DNA from: Azospirillum brasilense
Lineage (GTDB): Bacteria > Pseudomonadota > Alphaproteobacteria > Azospirillales > Azospirillaceae
Direction of reading: 5' to 3'
DNA: 64,000 bases
Assembly: GCF_022023855.1 (NCBI RefSeq)
Contig: NZ_CP059453.1
Coordinates: 1-64,000 of the forward strand
The notes under the pieces were generated by a model, which had not been told where the DNA came from, made no database searches, and saw nothing but the letters and a program-made list of their open reading frames with translations. A program made the translations under genes and the position numbers. Below, piece after piece: positions 47,092 to 56,595 of the stretch. Numbering within the stretch: position 1 is the stretch's first letter; every line of letters starts with the position of its first letter.

Positions 47092-49599
47092 ATGCTTCAG
47101 GTCTCCGAATCGCAGGTGTGCCTTGGGCTCTCCGCGCCGGATAAGACGGAGGCCATCCGCATCGCCGGAAGGGCGATGGTCGACAGCGGCTTGATTGACC
47201 CCGGTTACATCGACAGCATGCTGGGCCGCGAGGCGGTGTCCGGCACCTATCTCGGCAGCGGCATCGCCATCCCCCACGGGCTTCCCGACGCGCGCGATCT
47301 GGTGCGGCGGACCGGCGTGGTCGTCGTGCAGTTCCCCCAGGGCGTGGATTGGGGCGGCGGGGAACCGGCGCGGCTGGTCGTCGGCATTGCCGCCAAGTCG
47401 GACGAGCACATCGCCGTGCTGCAACGGCTGACCGGCGTTTTAGGCGATCCCGCGGAGGCCGCGCGGCTGGGCGGCACGGGCGACCCGCGCGCCATCATGG
47501 CCGTTCTGAACGGCGAGGCAACCGCCGCGCCCGTGAGTGAACCGGTCGCGGTTCCCATCGATGGGGACTCCATAGCGGTCACCGCCCCCTCGCCCCACGG
47601 GCTGCACGCCCGCCCGGCGACGGCGCTGGTCGAGGTCGCCAAGCGCTTCCGCGCCGAAATCGCCGTCCGGCACGGCGGCACTACGGCCAACGCCAAGAGC
47701 CTGATTTCCCTGCTGCGCCTCGGCGCGTCGGGTGGTCAGCCGCTGACCGTCACCGCCTCGGGCGAGGACGCGGCAGCGGCGCTCCAGGCCATTCGCGCCG
47801 CCTTCGAGGCGGGGTTGGACGAGCCTGTTCCCGTGGCGACGCCCGCGGAGGAGCCGTCCCCGCGGGCCGTCCCGGCCGATCTCGATTACGACGGGCGGGT
47901 GATCGCCGGCATCTCCGCCTCCCCCGGCGTCTCCACCGGGCCGGTCTGGAAGTTTCAGCGCGAGGAGCTGACGGTCGCCGAGACCGCCCCCGATCCCGAG
48001 GCCCAGCACCGCCGGCTCGATCAGGCGCTCGCCGCCGCCGCCGCCGACCTGCGCAACCTGCACGAGGCGTTCTGGAAGAAGGCCGGCGCGGCCAAAGCCG
48101 CCATCTTCAAGGCGCATCAGGAGCTTCTCGACGATCCGGAGATGGTCGTGGAGGCCCACGCCCTGATCGACCAGGGCAAGAGCGCCGGCTGGGCGTGGCG
48201 TGCGGTCTATGAGGAGCGCGCCGGCACGCTCGCCCAGCTCGCCGACCCGCTGCTGGCCGGACGGGCCGCCGACCTCAGCGACGTGGGGCGCCGCGTGCTG
48301 CGCCTGCTCGCCGTGGTGACGGAGAGCGTGGCGGCCCTGCCCGACCATCCCGTCATCCTGCTCGCCGAGGATCTGGAGCCGTCCGATACGGCGAAGCTCG
48401 ATCCGGCCAAGGTGCTGGGGCTGTGCACGGCGGGCGGCGGCGCCACCTCCCACACGGCGATCATCGCGCGTTCGCTGGACATTCCCGCGGTGGTCGCCGC
48501 CGGACCGTCGGTGCTGGACCTGGAGAACGGGCGCGCGGCGATCCTCGACGGCGACGGCGGCGTGCTGGTCGCCGACCCCAGCGACCGCGACCGCGGCCGC
48601 GCCGCCGAGGCCCGGATCAAGGTGGGCGAGCGGCGGGAGGCCGAGCGGCTCGACCGCTACAAGCCGGCCATCACCACGGACGGCCGGCGCGTCGAGGTCG
48701 CCGCCAACATCTCCGACCCGGCGGAGGCGGTGCAGGCCGTGGAGGCGGGCGGCGAGGGCGTCGGGCTGATGCGCACCGAGTTCCTGTTCCTTCAGCGCGA
48801 CCTGCCGCCGGACGAGGAGGAGCAGTTCGTCGCCTACCAGACCATGGTGCGGGCGATGAACGGGCTGCCGATCATCCTGCGCACGCTGGACATCGGCGGC
48901 GACAAGAACGTCCCCTATCTGCGCATGCCGGCGGAGGGCAACCCCTTCCTGGGCGTGCGCGGCATCCGCCTGTGCTTCGAGCGGGAGGACCTGTTCCGCA
49001 CCCAGCTCCGCGCCATGCTGCGCGCCTCGGTGGAAGGGCCGGTGCGCATCATGTACCCGATGATCGCCGCCCCGGCGGAGCTGGAGCGCGCCAAGGCGAT
49101 CACCGAGGCGGTGCGGCGGGAGCTGAATGTGCCGCCGGTCGAACTCGGCATCATGATCGAGGTGCCGTCCGCCGTGATGATGGCCGACCGGCTGGCGCGG
49201 GAGGTGTCCTTCTTCTCCATCGGCACCAACGACCTGACCCAGTATGTGCTGGCGATGGACCGGCTGCATCCGGTGTTGGCCCCGCAGGCGGACGGGCTGC
49301 ACCCCGCCGTCCTGCGCATGGTGGAGCGCACGGTGGACGCCGCCCGCCGCGCCGGAATCTGGGTTGGCGCCTGCGGCGGCGTGGCCGGCGACCCGGCGGG
49401 GGCGGTGCTGCTGTCCGGGCTGGGCGTCACGGAGCTGAGCGTGGCCATTCCCGCCGTTCCCTCCGTCAAGGCGCGGCTGCGCGCCATCGCCATGGCCGAC
49501 GCCGAGCGCACCGCCCGCGAGGCGCTGGACTGCGCCGACGCGGCCGAGGTTCGGGCGTTGGTCCGTCAACGTTTCGCCGACGCCGGAGGCGTGTCATGA
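47092..49599 (+). CDS. fruB: Fructose PTS multiphosphoryl transfer protein (EIIA-HPr-EI)
   Basis: Fusion of 835 residues that carries phosphate from PEP to the fructose permease. EIIA-Fru (1-145) has phospho-His62 in GIAIPHGLP; HPr (about 158-245) has His172 in HGLHARPA; Enzyme I (265-835) has His454 in GGATSHTAIIAR, the PEP site EFLFLQRDLPPDEEEQ, and active Cys in GACGGVAGDP. Order and residues match the FruB-type proteins of Rhodobacter and Azospirillum. It is the first gene of fruB-fruK-fruA, 66 bases after the hybrid kinase. No FruR gene is adjacent. Confidence 0.96.
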   Translation: MLQVSESQVCLGLSAPDKTEAIRIAGRAMVDSGLIDPGYIDSMLGREAVSGTYLGSGIAIPHGLPDARDLVRRTGVVVVQFPQGVDWGGGEPARLVVGIAAKSDEHIAVLQRLTGVLGDPAEAARLGGTGDPRAIMAVLNGEATAAPVSEPVAVPIDGDSIAVTAPSPHGLHARPATALVEVAKRFRAEIAVRHGGTTANAKSLISLLRLGASGGQPLTVTASGEDAAAALQAIRAAFEAGLDEPVPVATPAEEPSPRAVPADLDYDGRVIAGISASPGVSTGPVWKFQREELTVAETAPDPEAQHRRLDQALAAAAADLRNLHEAFWKKAGAAKAAIFKAHQELLDDPEMVVEAHALIDQGKSAGWAWRAVYEERAGTLAQLADPLLAGRAADLSDVGRRVLRLLAVVTESVAALPDHPVILLAEDLEPSDTAKLDPAKVLGLCTAGGGATSHTAIIARSLDIPAVVAAGPSVLDLENGRAAILDGDGGVLVADPSDRDRGRAAEARIKVGERREAERLDRYKPAITTDGRRVEVAANISDPAEAVQAVEAGGEGVGLMRTEFLFLQRDLPPDEEEQFVAYQTMVRAMNGLPIILRTLDIGGDKNVPYLRMPAEGNPFLGVRGIRLCFEREDLFRTQLRAMLRASVEGPVRIMYPMIAAPAELERAKAITEAVRRELNVPPVELGIMIEVPSAVMMADRLAREVSFFSIGTNDLTQYVLAMDRLHPVLAPQADGLHPAVLRMVERTVDAARRAGIWVGACGGVAGDPAGAVLLSGLGVTELSVAIPAVPSVKARLRAIAMADAERTAREALDCADAAEVRALVRQRFADAGGVS

Positions 49600-50567
49600 G
49601 CGCACCGTCCACCCCACGCCCCGGCGTCGTCACCGTGACGCTGAACGCCGCCATCGACCAGACGCTCGACGTGCCGGGTTTCGCTGCCGGAGCGGTCAAC
49701 CGGGCGGTCGCCGAGACGCGGACCGCCGGCGGCAAGGGCATCAACGTCGCCGCCTTCCTGGCCGGAGCGTTCGCGGCCAGCAGCGCCACACCCGTCACCG
49801 TCACCGGCTTCCTCGGCGAGGAGAACACCGCCGTGTTCGACGCGCTGTTCCGCCGCCGCGGCATCCGCGACCGCTGCCTGCGTCTGCCGGGCCGCAGCCG
49901 GGTGAACATCAAGCTGGTGGACCGCGAAGGCCGCTCCGTCACCGACATCAACCTGCCGGGCCTGCATGTCCCGGCGGAAAGCTGGCGGGGGCTGCTGACC
50001 GTGGTGGACGACCTCGCCGTCACCAACCGGACCTTCGTTCTGTCGGGCAGCGTCCCGGCGGGCGTGCCGGACACCGCCTATGCCGAGATGGTCACCGCCC
50101 TGCACCGGCGCGGCGCCTTCGTGGTGGTGGACGCCAGCGGCCCGCCGCTGCGCCACGCCGTCGCCGCCCGCCCCGACATGGTGAAGCCGAACGCGGCGGA
50201 GCTGGCCGAGCTGCTGGGCCGCCCGCTGAAGGATCGGGCCGAGGTGGTGCGCGCGGCGCGCGAGCTGTCGGAGTCCGGCATCGCGCTCGTCGTCGTGTCG
50301 CTGGGCGCCGAGGGCGCCGTCTTCGTGGAGGGCGGCCGCGCGCTGCTCGCCGTGCCGCCGCCCGTGGAGGTCGCCAGCACGGTCGGCGCCGGGGATGCCA
50401 TGGTGGCCGGGGTCGTTGCCGCCCGGCTGGAGGGCATGGGGTTGGAAGACTGCGCGCGGCGCGGCACCGCCTTCGCCGCCGGCACGCTGTCCCGCCTCGG
50501 CCCCGAACTGCCGCCGCCGGAGCGCCTCGCCGAGCTGATGCGGGCCGTTCGGGTGGAGGAATTGTAA
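49596..50567 (+). CDS. fruK: 1-phosphofructokinase
   Basis: PfkB-family kinase of 323 residues phosphorylating fructose 1-phosphate to the 1,6-bisphosphate. It has VTLNAAIDQTLDVPGF at the start, the GGKGINVAAFLAG sugar site, VVDASGPPLRH, KPNAAELAELLGR, and the catalytic STVGAGDAMVAGVVA. Its ATG overlaps the fruB stop (ATGA). The product is the substrate of the aldolase at 35465. Confidence 0.95.
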   Translation: MSAPSTPRPGVVTVTLNAAIDQTLDVPGFAAGAVNRAVAETRTAGGKGINVAAFLAGAFAASSATPVTVTGFLGEENTAVFDALFRRRGIRDRCLRLPGRSRVNIKLVDREGRSVTDINLPGLHVPAESWRGLLTVVDDLAVTNRTFVLSGSVPAGVPDTAYAEMVTALHRRGAFVVVDASGPPLRHAVAARPDMVKPNAAELAELLGRPLKDRAEVVRAARELSESGIALVVVSLGAEGAVFVEGGRALLAVPPPVEVASTVGAGDAMVAGVVAARLEGMGLEDCARRGTAFAAGTLSRLGPELPPPERLAELMRAVRVEEL

Positions 50568-50593
50568 GGCATTTCAGCGCCGGAGGGATCGCG

Positions 50594-52432
50594 ATGGCAA
50601 AGCTCGTGGCTGTGACCGCCTGCCCGACGGGGATCGCCCACACCGTCATGGCGGCCGAGGCGTTGCGCCGCACCGCCGCGCTGATGGGCCACGCCATCGC
50701 GGTGGAGACCCAGGGGTCGAACGGTGTGCAGACGCCGCTCTCCGCCGCCGACATCGCGGCGGCCGACGCGGTGATCCTGGCCACCGACATCGCCGTGGAC
50801 GATTCCCGCTTCGCCGGCAAGCCGATCCTGCGCACCTCCACCGCCGCCGCCATCCGCGACACCAAGTCGGTGATCGGCAACGCCCTGGCCGATGTCCCCG
50901 GCGCGCGGCCCGAAGCCGCCCGTCCGCAGTCCGCCCCGAAACCGGCTCCCACCGTGGTGCGCAGCCCCGGCCTGCTGGTCGCCATCACCGCCTGCCCGAC
51001 CGGCATCGCCCACACCTTCATGGCGGCGGAGGCACTGAAGCAGGCCGCCCAGGCCAAGGGCTACCGTATCAAGGTCGAGACCCAGGGCTCGGTCGGTGCG
51101 AAGAACGCGCTGACCGAGGAGGAGATCGCCGAAGCCGAGGCCGTCATCATCGGCGCCGACACGCACGTCGCCACCGACCGCTTCGCCGGCAAGCGCCTGC
51201 TGAAGACCTCGGTGGGGGAGGCGCTGAAACAGCCCGCCCGCGTGATCGACGAGGCGCTCGCCCTGCCGGCTCCGGCCGCGGCCGGGGCTGTCGCCGCGCC
51301 CGCCTACGCCAACGCGGTGTCGGGGGCCAAGACGCGGCAGAAGGAGACGCAGTCCGGCCCCTACAAGCATCTGCTGACCGGCGTGTCCTTCATGCTGCCC
51401 TTCGTGGTGGCCGGCGGTCTGCTCATCGCCCTGTCCTTCGTCTTCGGCATCGAGGCCTTCAAGGAGCCGGGAACCCTGCCGGCGGCGCTGATGCAGATCG
51501 GCGGGGAGGCCGCCTTCGGGCTGATGGTGCCGGTGCTGGCGGGCTACATCGCCTATTCCATCGCCGACCGGCCCGGCCTCGCCCCAGGCTTCATCGGCGG
51601 GATGCTGGCGGCCAAGATCGGGGCCGGCTTCCTGGGCGGCATCGTGGCGGGATTCCTGGCCGGCTACATCGCCCGCTGGCTGCGCGACACCATCCGGCTG
51701 CCGCAGAATCTGGAGGGGCTGAAGCCGGTGCTGATCATCCCGCTTCTGGGCACCCTGGCGGTCGGCCTGCTGATGGTCTACGTCATCGGCACGCCGGTCG
51801 CCGCGATCATGAACGGGCTGACCGCCTTCCTGCAGAGCATGACCGGGGCCAACGCGGTAGCGCTGGGCGCGCTGCTCGGCGCCATGATGGCGCTGGACAT
51901 GGGAGGGCCGGTCAACAAGGCGGCCTACACCTTCGCGGTCGGGCTTCTGGCCTCCAGCACCTACACGCCGATGGCCGCGGTGATGGCTGCGGGCATGACG
52001 CCGCCGCTCGGGCTGGCGCTCGCCACCATGGTCGTGCCCAGCCGCTTCACCCTGCAGGAGCGCGAGGCGGGCAAGGCGGCCGGTGTGCTCGGCCTCGCCT
52101 TCATCACGGAAGGGGCGATTCCCTTCGCCGCCAAGGACCCGTTGCGCGTCATCCCCGCGGCCATGGCCGGGTCGGCGGTGGCCGGCGCCCTGTCGATGTG
52201 GTTCGGCTGCGGGTTGCGGGCGCCGCACGGCGGCGTCTTCGTGCTGGCGATCCCCAACGCGGTGGCGCCGCTCGGCCCCTATGTCCTGGCCATCGTCGCC
52301 GGGACCATCGTCACGACACTCGGCCTGATGATCCTGAAGCGCCGTGTCGAGGCCGATCCGGCCGCGGCGCAGGCCCTCGACACGGCGGCTCCGACCTCGT
52401 CCAGCCCCGCACCCAGCGGGGCTGGACACTGA
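50594..52432 (+). CDS. fruA: Fructose PTS permease, EIIB'-EIIB-EIIC
   Basis: Inner-membrane fructose transporter of 612 residues. Two tandem IIB-type domains each start with a CPTGIAHT phospho-Cys motif (Cys10 and one near 133), and the IIC domain (about 255-590) has some nine helices with GGLLIALSFVFGIEAF, GFIGGMLA and MALDMGGPVNKAAYTF. It takes up fructose as fructose 1-phosphate. It starts 26 bases after fruK. The extreme C-terminus is a Ser/Pro tail whose DNA forms a strong hairpin. Confidence 0.95.
   Translation: MAKLVAVTACPTGIAHTVMAAEALRRTAALMGHAIAVETQGSNGVQTPLSAADIAAADAVILATDIAVDDSRFAGKPILRTSTAAAIRDTKSVIGNALADVPGARPEAARPQSAPKPAPTVVRSPGLLVAITACPTGIAHTFMAAEALKQAAQAKGYRIKVETQGSVGAKNALTEEEIAEAEAVIIGADTHVATDRFAGKRLLKTSVGEALKQPARVIDEALALPAPAAAGAVAAPAYANAVSGAKTRQKETQSGPYKHLLTGVSFMLPFVVAGGLLIALSFVFGIEAFKEPGTLPAALMQIGGEAAFGLMVPVLAGYIAYSIADRPGLAPGFIGGMLAAKIGAGFLGGIVAGFLAGYIARWLRDTIRLPQNLEGLKPVLIIPLLGTLAVGLLMVYVIGTPVAAIMNGLTAFLQSMTGANAVALGALLGAMMALDMGGPVNKAAYTFAVGLLASSTYTPMAAVMAAGMTPPLGLALATMVVPSRFTLQEREAGKAAGVLGLAFITEGAIPFAAKDPLRVIPAAMAGSAVAGALSMWFGCGLRAPHGGVFVLAIPNAVAPLGPYVLAIVAGTIVTTLGLMILKRRVEADPAAAQALDTAAPTSSSPAPSGAGH
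52400..52426 (+). terminator. Hairpin at the end of fruA
   Basis: TCCAGCCCCGC pairs with GCGGGGCTGGA around ACCCA, just before the fruA stop. There is no T-run; it may be an mRNA-end barrier or Rho-linked. Confidence 0.4.
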
Positions 52433-52601
52433 GACGCCGGGACGACCGCACCCGCTGATTGTCGGCTCTACCGCAAATTAGTTTTAATTTTCGCCAAAAT
52501 TGAAAGAACTCGACAACTCCAGAGTGCTATCGCTAGCTTTGCGATGTTCCGTCGCCGGCCTCTTTCACGGCCCTCGGAGGAACGGCAGCCGGCGGAGCCT
52601 G

Positions 52602-54944
52602 ATGAGGATCTCGTATCGCATAGCGACGGTGGGTGGAATCCCGGTGGTCATCGCGGCGCTGATCGCGGTGACCGCCTGGATTCTGCTGGAGCGCGCCGGC
52701 CGTTCGCGCGAGGCCGCGGTCCTGGCCGGCACCGTCTACCGCGAGATGATCGCCGCCACCGCGGCCCGCAACGACTTCATCCATTCCCCCCCGGAAAGCC
52801 GGCTTCCCCATGAGGTCACCTTCCGCCGCGCCACCCACGGCGCGCGGTCGGCGCTGGACGCGCTGGGTGGGCTGGCGGACCGGGGCATCCAGGCCGACGC
52901 CGTGGAGACCGCCCGCCGCGCGTCCGACCGTCACGCCGCCCGGCTGGAGGAGCTGGTCGACGCGATCACCTTCAGCGATGCCCGCGCCCGCGGCATGGCG
53001 GAGCAGGAAGCGCGGCTGCTCGCTCTGGCCGAACAGGCGCGTCAGCGGCAGCACGTCACCAACGCGGCGCTCGTCGCCTCCCTGGCCGAGGCCGACCGGC
53101 AGATGCGCGACAGCCGCGATCTTGTGGACGGCCTGCACAGGCTGCGGGAAGCGATTCTGAACGCCCGGCTGGCCGCGAAGGACGAGGCGGCCATTGCCGA
53201 GCCATCCGACTCGCCAGCCGAGTCGACACCCAACGCGGCGGCGCGGCCCGATGCCCTGACCCTCTGGCTGGACCGGGTGGAGCGAGCCGCCGAGGGTCTT
53301 GCCGCGTCGCTTCCCGCCAACACCGTCCATGGGACGGCGCTGGACGAGTTGACCCGATTGCGGGCCGAACGGCTGGACCGGACGACGCTTCCGGAACTGG
53401 CGCCCCGCTACGACGCGCTCGCCGAACGGGTCCTGAAAGCCGCCGACACCGGCTACAGCGCCGTCCAGGACGAGGTGGCAGAGCTTCTGCACCACACCGT
53501 GTCGGCCCACGCCATGGAGCAGGAGACCCAGACGCTCGCCATGACCGCCCTGACCCTCAGCGGGCGGACTCTGAGGGCGCTGGAGCGGCGCGACCCCCGC
53601 AGCCTGCGCGACGTCGTCACCGACAGCGGGCGGCTGCGCGACCAGGTAGCCGGGCTGCCCATCTCTCCTCTGATCCAGGACGGGATGCTGGCCGCCATCA
53701 CCGCTTGGCGCGACGGGCTAGAGCGCGCCACCGACGGGCTGGCCCGCCAGAACGGGGCCATCGCCGCGATGGACATGGACGCCGCCGCGGTGATGAACAC
53801 CGCCCGCCGCCTGAACGACCTGTTCCAGGACAGCGCGGTGCGCAGCGCCAGCCTGCTGCGCTCCACGCTGGTGATCGGGGCGACCATCGGCCTGCTGTTC
53901 GCCGCCGGGGCGGCGCTCCTGGTGGCCGGCGGCATCACCCGGCCCCTGCGCCGTCTTCAGGGCGCTACCCGGCGGCTGGCCCGCGACCCGCGCGATGGGT
54001 TGGTGACCGACTTGGAGCGGCGGGACGAGCTGGGCGACATGGCCCGCGCCGTCCATCACTTCGCCGCCGAGATCAACCGCCGCGAGGAAGAACTGCGCCG
54101 CGCCAAGGAGCAGGCGGATTCGACCCTGGCGGAGCTGCGGCGGACCCAGGCCCATCTGGTGCAGGCGGAGAAGCTGGCCGCGCTGGGGCAGGTGGTGGCC
54201 GGCGTGGCACACGAGATCAACACGCCGCTCGGCATTACGCTCACCACCTCCACCCTGATCCGCGAGAAGGTGCCGAAGATGAAGCACCTTCTCGATTCTG
54301 GCCAGTTGCGCCGCCGCGAGCTGGAACGTTTCCTGACCGACATGGGCGACGTGTCCGAGCTGCTGGTCAACAACACCGTCCGCGCGGCGGAACTGGTTCA
54401 GCGCTTCAAGGAGCTGGCGGTGGACCCGGCGGGCGAGAAGCGCCGGCGCTTCGACCTTCGCCTTTGCCTGATGCAGGCGGTGGAGGCGCTGGGTCCCTTC
54501 TGGGAACCGGCGGAACACCGGGTCGTCGTGGACTGCCCGCCGGGAGTGATGATGGACGGTTACCCGCAGGCGATCGCGCAGATCGTCTCGCACCTGCTGC
54601 TGAACGCGGTGAATCATGGGTTCGCGGACAGGGAAGGAGCGGATGGGAATGGGCAGTGCGGCACCGTGACGGTCCGCGCCCGCAAGGCCGTGGCCGATGT
54701 CGTGGAGCTGACCGTCGACGACGACGGGCGGGGCATCGCGGTGGAGCTGCGGACGCGGATCTTCGATCCCTTCTTCACCACGCGCCGCGACCGTGGGCAC
54801 GCCGGGCTCGGCCTGCACATCGTCCACAACGCGGTCAGCCAGCTCGGCGGCACCATCACCTTGGAAGAGGGAGGGGAGGGGACAGGCGGTGCGCGCTTCG
54901 TCATCCGCCTGCCTCCCGCCACGCCGGAGAAGGAGGGCGCGTGA
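52602..54944 (+). CDS. Membrane histidine kinase with HAMP domain (orphan)
   Basis: Sensor kinase of 780 residues. Helix 1 (about 9-28, VVIAALIAVTAWILL) and helix 2 (about 420-445, STLVIGATIGLLFAAGAALL) flank a large, mostly helical periplasmic domain of about 390 residues. HAMP, a coiled coil, the His region (VVAGVAHEINTPLGIT) and an ATPase with DDDGRGIA and GHAGLGLHIVHN follow. No receiver or regulator gene is adjacent. ATG 52602 has GGAG five bases before; ATG 52500 would add 34 unlikely residues. Confidence 0.9.
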   Translation: MRISYRIATVGGIPVVIAALIAVTAWILLERAGRSREAAVLAGTVYREMIAATAARNDFIHSPPESRLPHEVTFRRATHGARSALDALGGLADRGIQADAVETARRASDRHAARLEELVDAITFSDARARGMAEQEARLLALAEQARQRQHVTNAALVASLAEADRQMRDSRDLVDGLHRLREAILNARLAAKDEAAIAEPSDSPAESTPNAAARPDALTLWLDRVERAAEGLAASLPANTVHGTALDELTRLRAERLDRTTLPELAPRYDALAERVLKAADTGYSAVQDEVAELLHHTVSAHAMEQETQTLAMTALTLSGRTLRALERRDPRSLRDVVTDSGRLRDQVAGLPISPLIQDGMLAAITAWRDGLERATDGLARQNGAIAAMDMDAAAVMNTARRLNDLFQDSAVRSASLLRSTLVIGATIGLLFAAGAALLVAGGITRPLRRLQGATRRLARDPRDGLVTDLERRDELGDMARAVHHFAAEINRREEELRRAKEQADSTLAELRRTQAHLVQAEKLAALGQVVAGVAHEINTPLGITLTTSTLIREKVPKMKHLLDSGQLRRRELERFLTDMGDVSELLVNNTVRAAELVQRFKELAVDPAGEKRRRFDLRLCLMQAVEALGPFWEPAEHRVVVDCPPGVMMDGYPQAIAQIVSHLLLNAVNHGFADREGADGNGQCGTVTVRARKAVADVVELTVDDDGRGIAVELRTRIFDPFFTTRRDRGHAGLGLHIVHNAVSQLGGTITLEEGGEGTGGARFVIRLPPATPEKEGA

Positions 54945-55044
54945 CGCCGGCGGACGCTTGCGCGCCGCGCCGGTTCCGGTTTACTGCAAGGCGGGTCCGT
55001 TCGACGATTTCCCGTTTGATGATCTGAGCGCGGGGTGCGGGGGC

Positions 55045-56595
55045 ATGGCGACGATCGAGGAAGCCTACGCGGTCGCCATCGACCATCATCAGGCCGGGCG
55101 GCTGGACGAGGCGGCGATCATCTACCAGCGCATCCTGGACGCCGATCCGGAGCAGGCCCACGCCGCGCACCTGCTGGGCATCGTCGCCGGCCAACAGGGC
55201 CGTCATGACGAAGCCGTCGCGCTGATCGGCGCCGCGGTGGCGCGGGACGGGCTGAACACCGACTTCCTCGGGAATCTGGGCGCGGCGCTGAAGGCCGCCG
55301 GCCGCTGCGACGGGGCCATCCGTCATTTCGCCCGCGCCCTGGCGCTGGAGCCGGCGGTGCGCGGCGTTCCGGGCAATCTCGGCTCTGCCCTGGCCGCCGA
55401 TGGCCGGATCGGCGAGGCCGTGCCCTGGCTGAGTCGTGCCGCCGCCCTCGACCCGGCGCATTTTGAGACGCTCCTGAATCTGGGGATCGCGCTGCGCGAC
55501 GCGGGCCGGTTCGACGAGGCGGAAACGGCGCTGGAAACCGCCAAGTCTATGCGCCCGGACCATCCGCACCCGGTCTGCGAGCTGGCGGTGCTGAAGCTGG
55601 CGCTCGGCGATTTCGAAGAGGGGCTGGCCCTTTACGAACGGCGCTGGGACTACACCGGCCAATCCGCGGCGGTGTCCGGCAAGCCGGTGTGGCGGGGCGA
55701 GGACATCGCCGGCAAGACCATCCTCCTCTATTACGAGCAGGGCCTGGGCGACACCCTGCAATTCGTCCGCTATGCGCCGCTGCTGGCCGACCGCGGCGCT
55801 CGGGTGCTGCTGATCGTCCAGCCGGAGCTGCGCCGTCTGCTGGCCTCGGTGCGGGGCATCGACCGTCTGGCCACCTACGACGACGCGGCGGCGCTGCCGC
55901 GTTTCGACCTGTGCTGCCCGTTGATGAGCCTGCCCTTCGCCTTCGGCACGCGCATCGACGGGATACCCTCCGGCGCCCCCTACATCACGCCGCACCCCGA
56001 TCTGGTGGCGGCCTGGGCGGAGCGGCTCGGCTGGAACCAGACCGGAGACTCCGCCGGGAAGCGCCCGCTGCGCGTGGGATTCGTCTGGTCGGGCAACCCG
56101 CGGCGCCACGACCCCACATCCCACGCGATGGACCGACGCCGCAGTGTGCCCTTCGCGCTGATGGAACCGTTGCTGTCGGTGCCGGGGATCGAGGCGGTCA
56201 GCCTCCAGGTTGGGGACGCGGCAGAGCGGGCGCGGGCGGCCGTCGCGGCGGGTCTGCTGACCGACCCCATGGCGGGCGCGACCGACTTCGCCGACACCGC
56301 GGCCATCGCGGCGCATCTCGACCTCGTCATCACTGTGGACACGTCGGTCGCCCACCTCGCGGCCGCGATCGGGCGCCCGGTGTGGATGCTGTCGCGCTCC
56401 GACGCCTGCTGGCGCTGGTTCCGCGGGCGCGACGACAGCCCCTGGTACCCGACCATGCGCCTCTACCGGCAGGACTCGCCCGGCGACTGGGGGCCGGTCA
56501 TGGCCCGCCTGGGCCATGACCTTGCCGCAGCCGCCGCGGCGCGGGATCAGAACTGTGCCGAGGCGCTCAGCAGGAAGGCGCGGCCCGGCTGGTAG
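55045..56595 (+). CDS. TPR protein with GT9/heptosyltransferase-like domain
   Basis: Protein of 516 residues. The N-terminal half (1-190) is five or so tetratricopeptide repeats (AVAIDHHQAGRLDEAAIIYQ and similar). The C-terminal half resembles glycosyltransferase family 9: LLYYEQGLGDTLQFVRY, GFVWSGNP, and DLVITVDTSVAHLAAAIGRPVWML near the end. Such proteins occur in Azospirillum and relatives in surface-polysaccharide or flagellin modification, but the acceptor is unknown. The last 49 bases overlap the convergent TonB receptor gene. ATG 55045 is preceded only by a G-rich site. Confidence 0.85.
   Translation: MATIEEAYAVAIDHHQAGRLDEAAIIYQRILDADPEQAHAAHLLGIVAGQQGRHDEAVALIGAAVARDGLNTDFLGNLGAALKAAGRCDGAIRHFARALALEPAVRGVPGNLGSALAADGRIGEAVPWLSRAAALDPAHFETLLNLGIALRDAGRFDEAETALETAKSMRPDHPHPVCELAVLKLALGDFEEGLALYERRWDYTGQSAAVSGKPVWRGEDIAGKTILLYYEQGLGDTLQFVRYAPLLADRGARVLLIVQPELRRLLASVRGIDRLATYDDAAALPRFDLCCPLMSLPFAFGTRIDGIPSGAPYITPHPDLVAAWAERLGWNQTGDSAGKRPLRVGFVWSGNPRRHDPTSHAMDRRRSVPFALMEPLLSVPGIEAVSLQVGDAAERARAAVAAGLLTDPMAGATDFADTAAIAAHLDLVITVDTSVAHLAAAIGRPVWMLSRSDACWRWFRGRDDSPWYPTMRLYRQDSPGDWGPVMARLGHDLAAAAAARDQNCAEALSRKARPGW

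Noticed and set aside
50078..52429. 783-codon minus-strand frame opposite fruK and fruA
   Set aside because: Antisense shadow; the plus-strand proteins have full family motifs.
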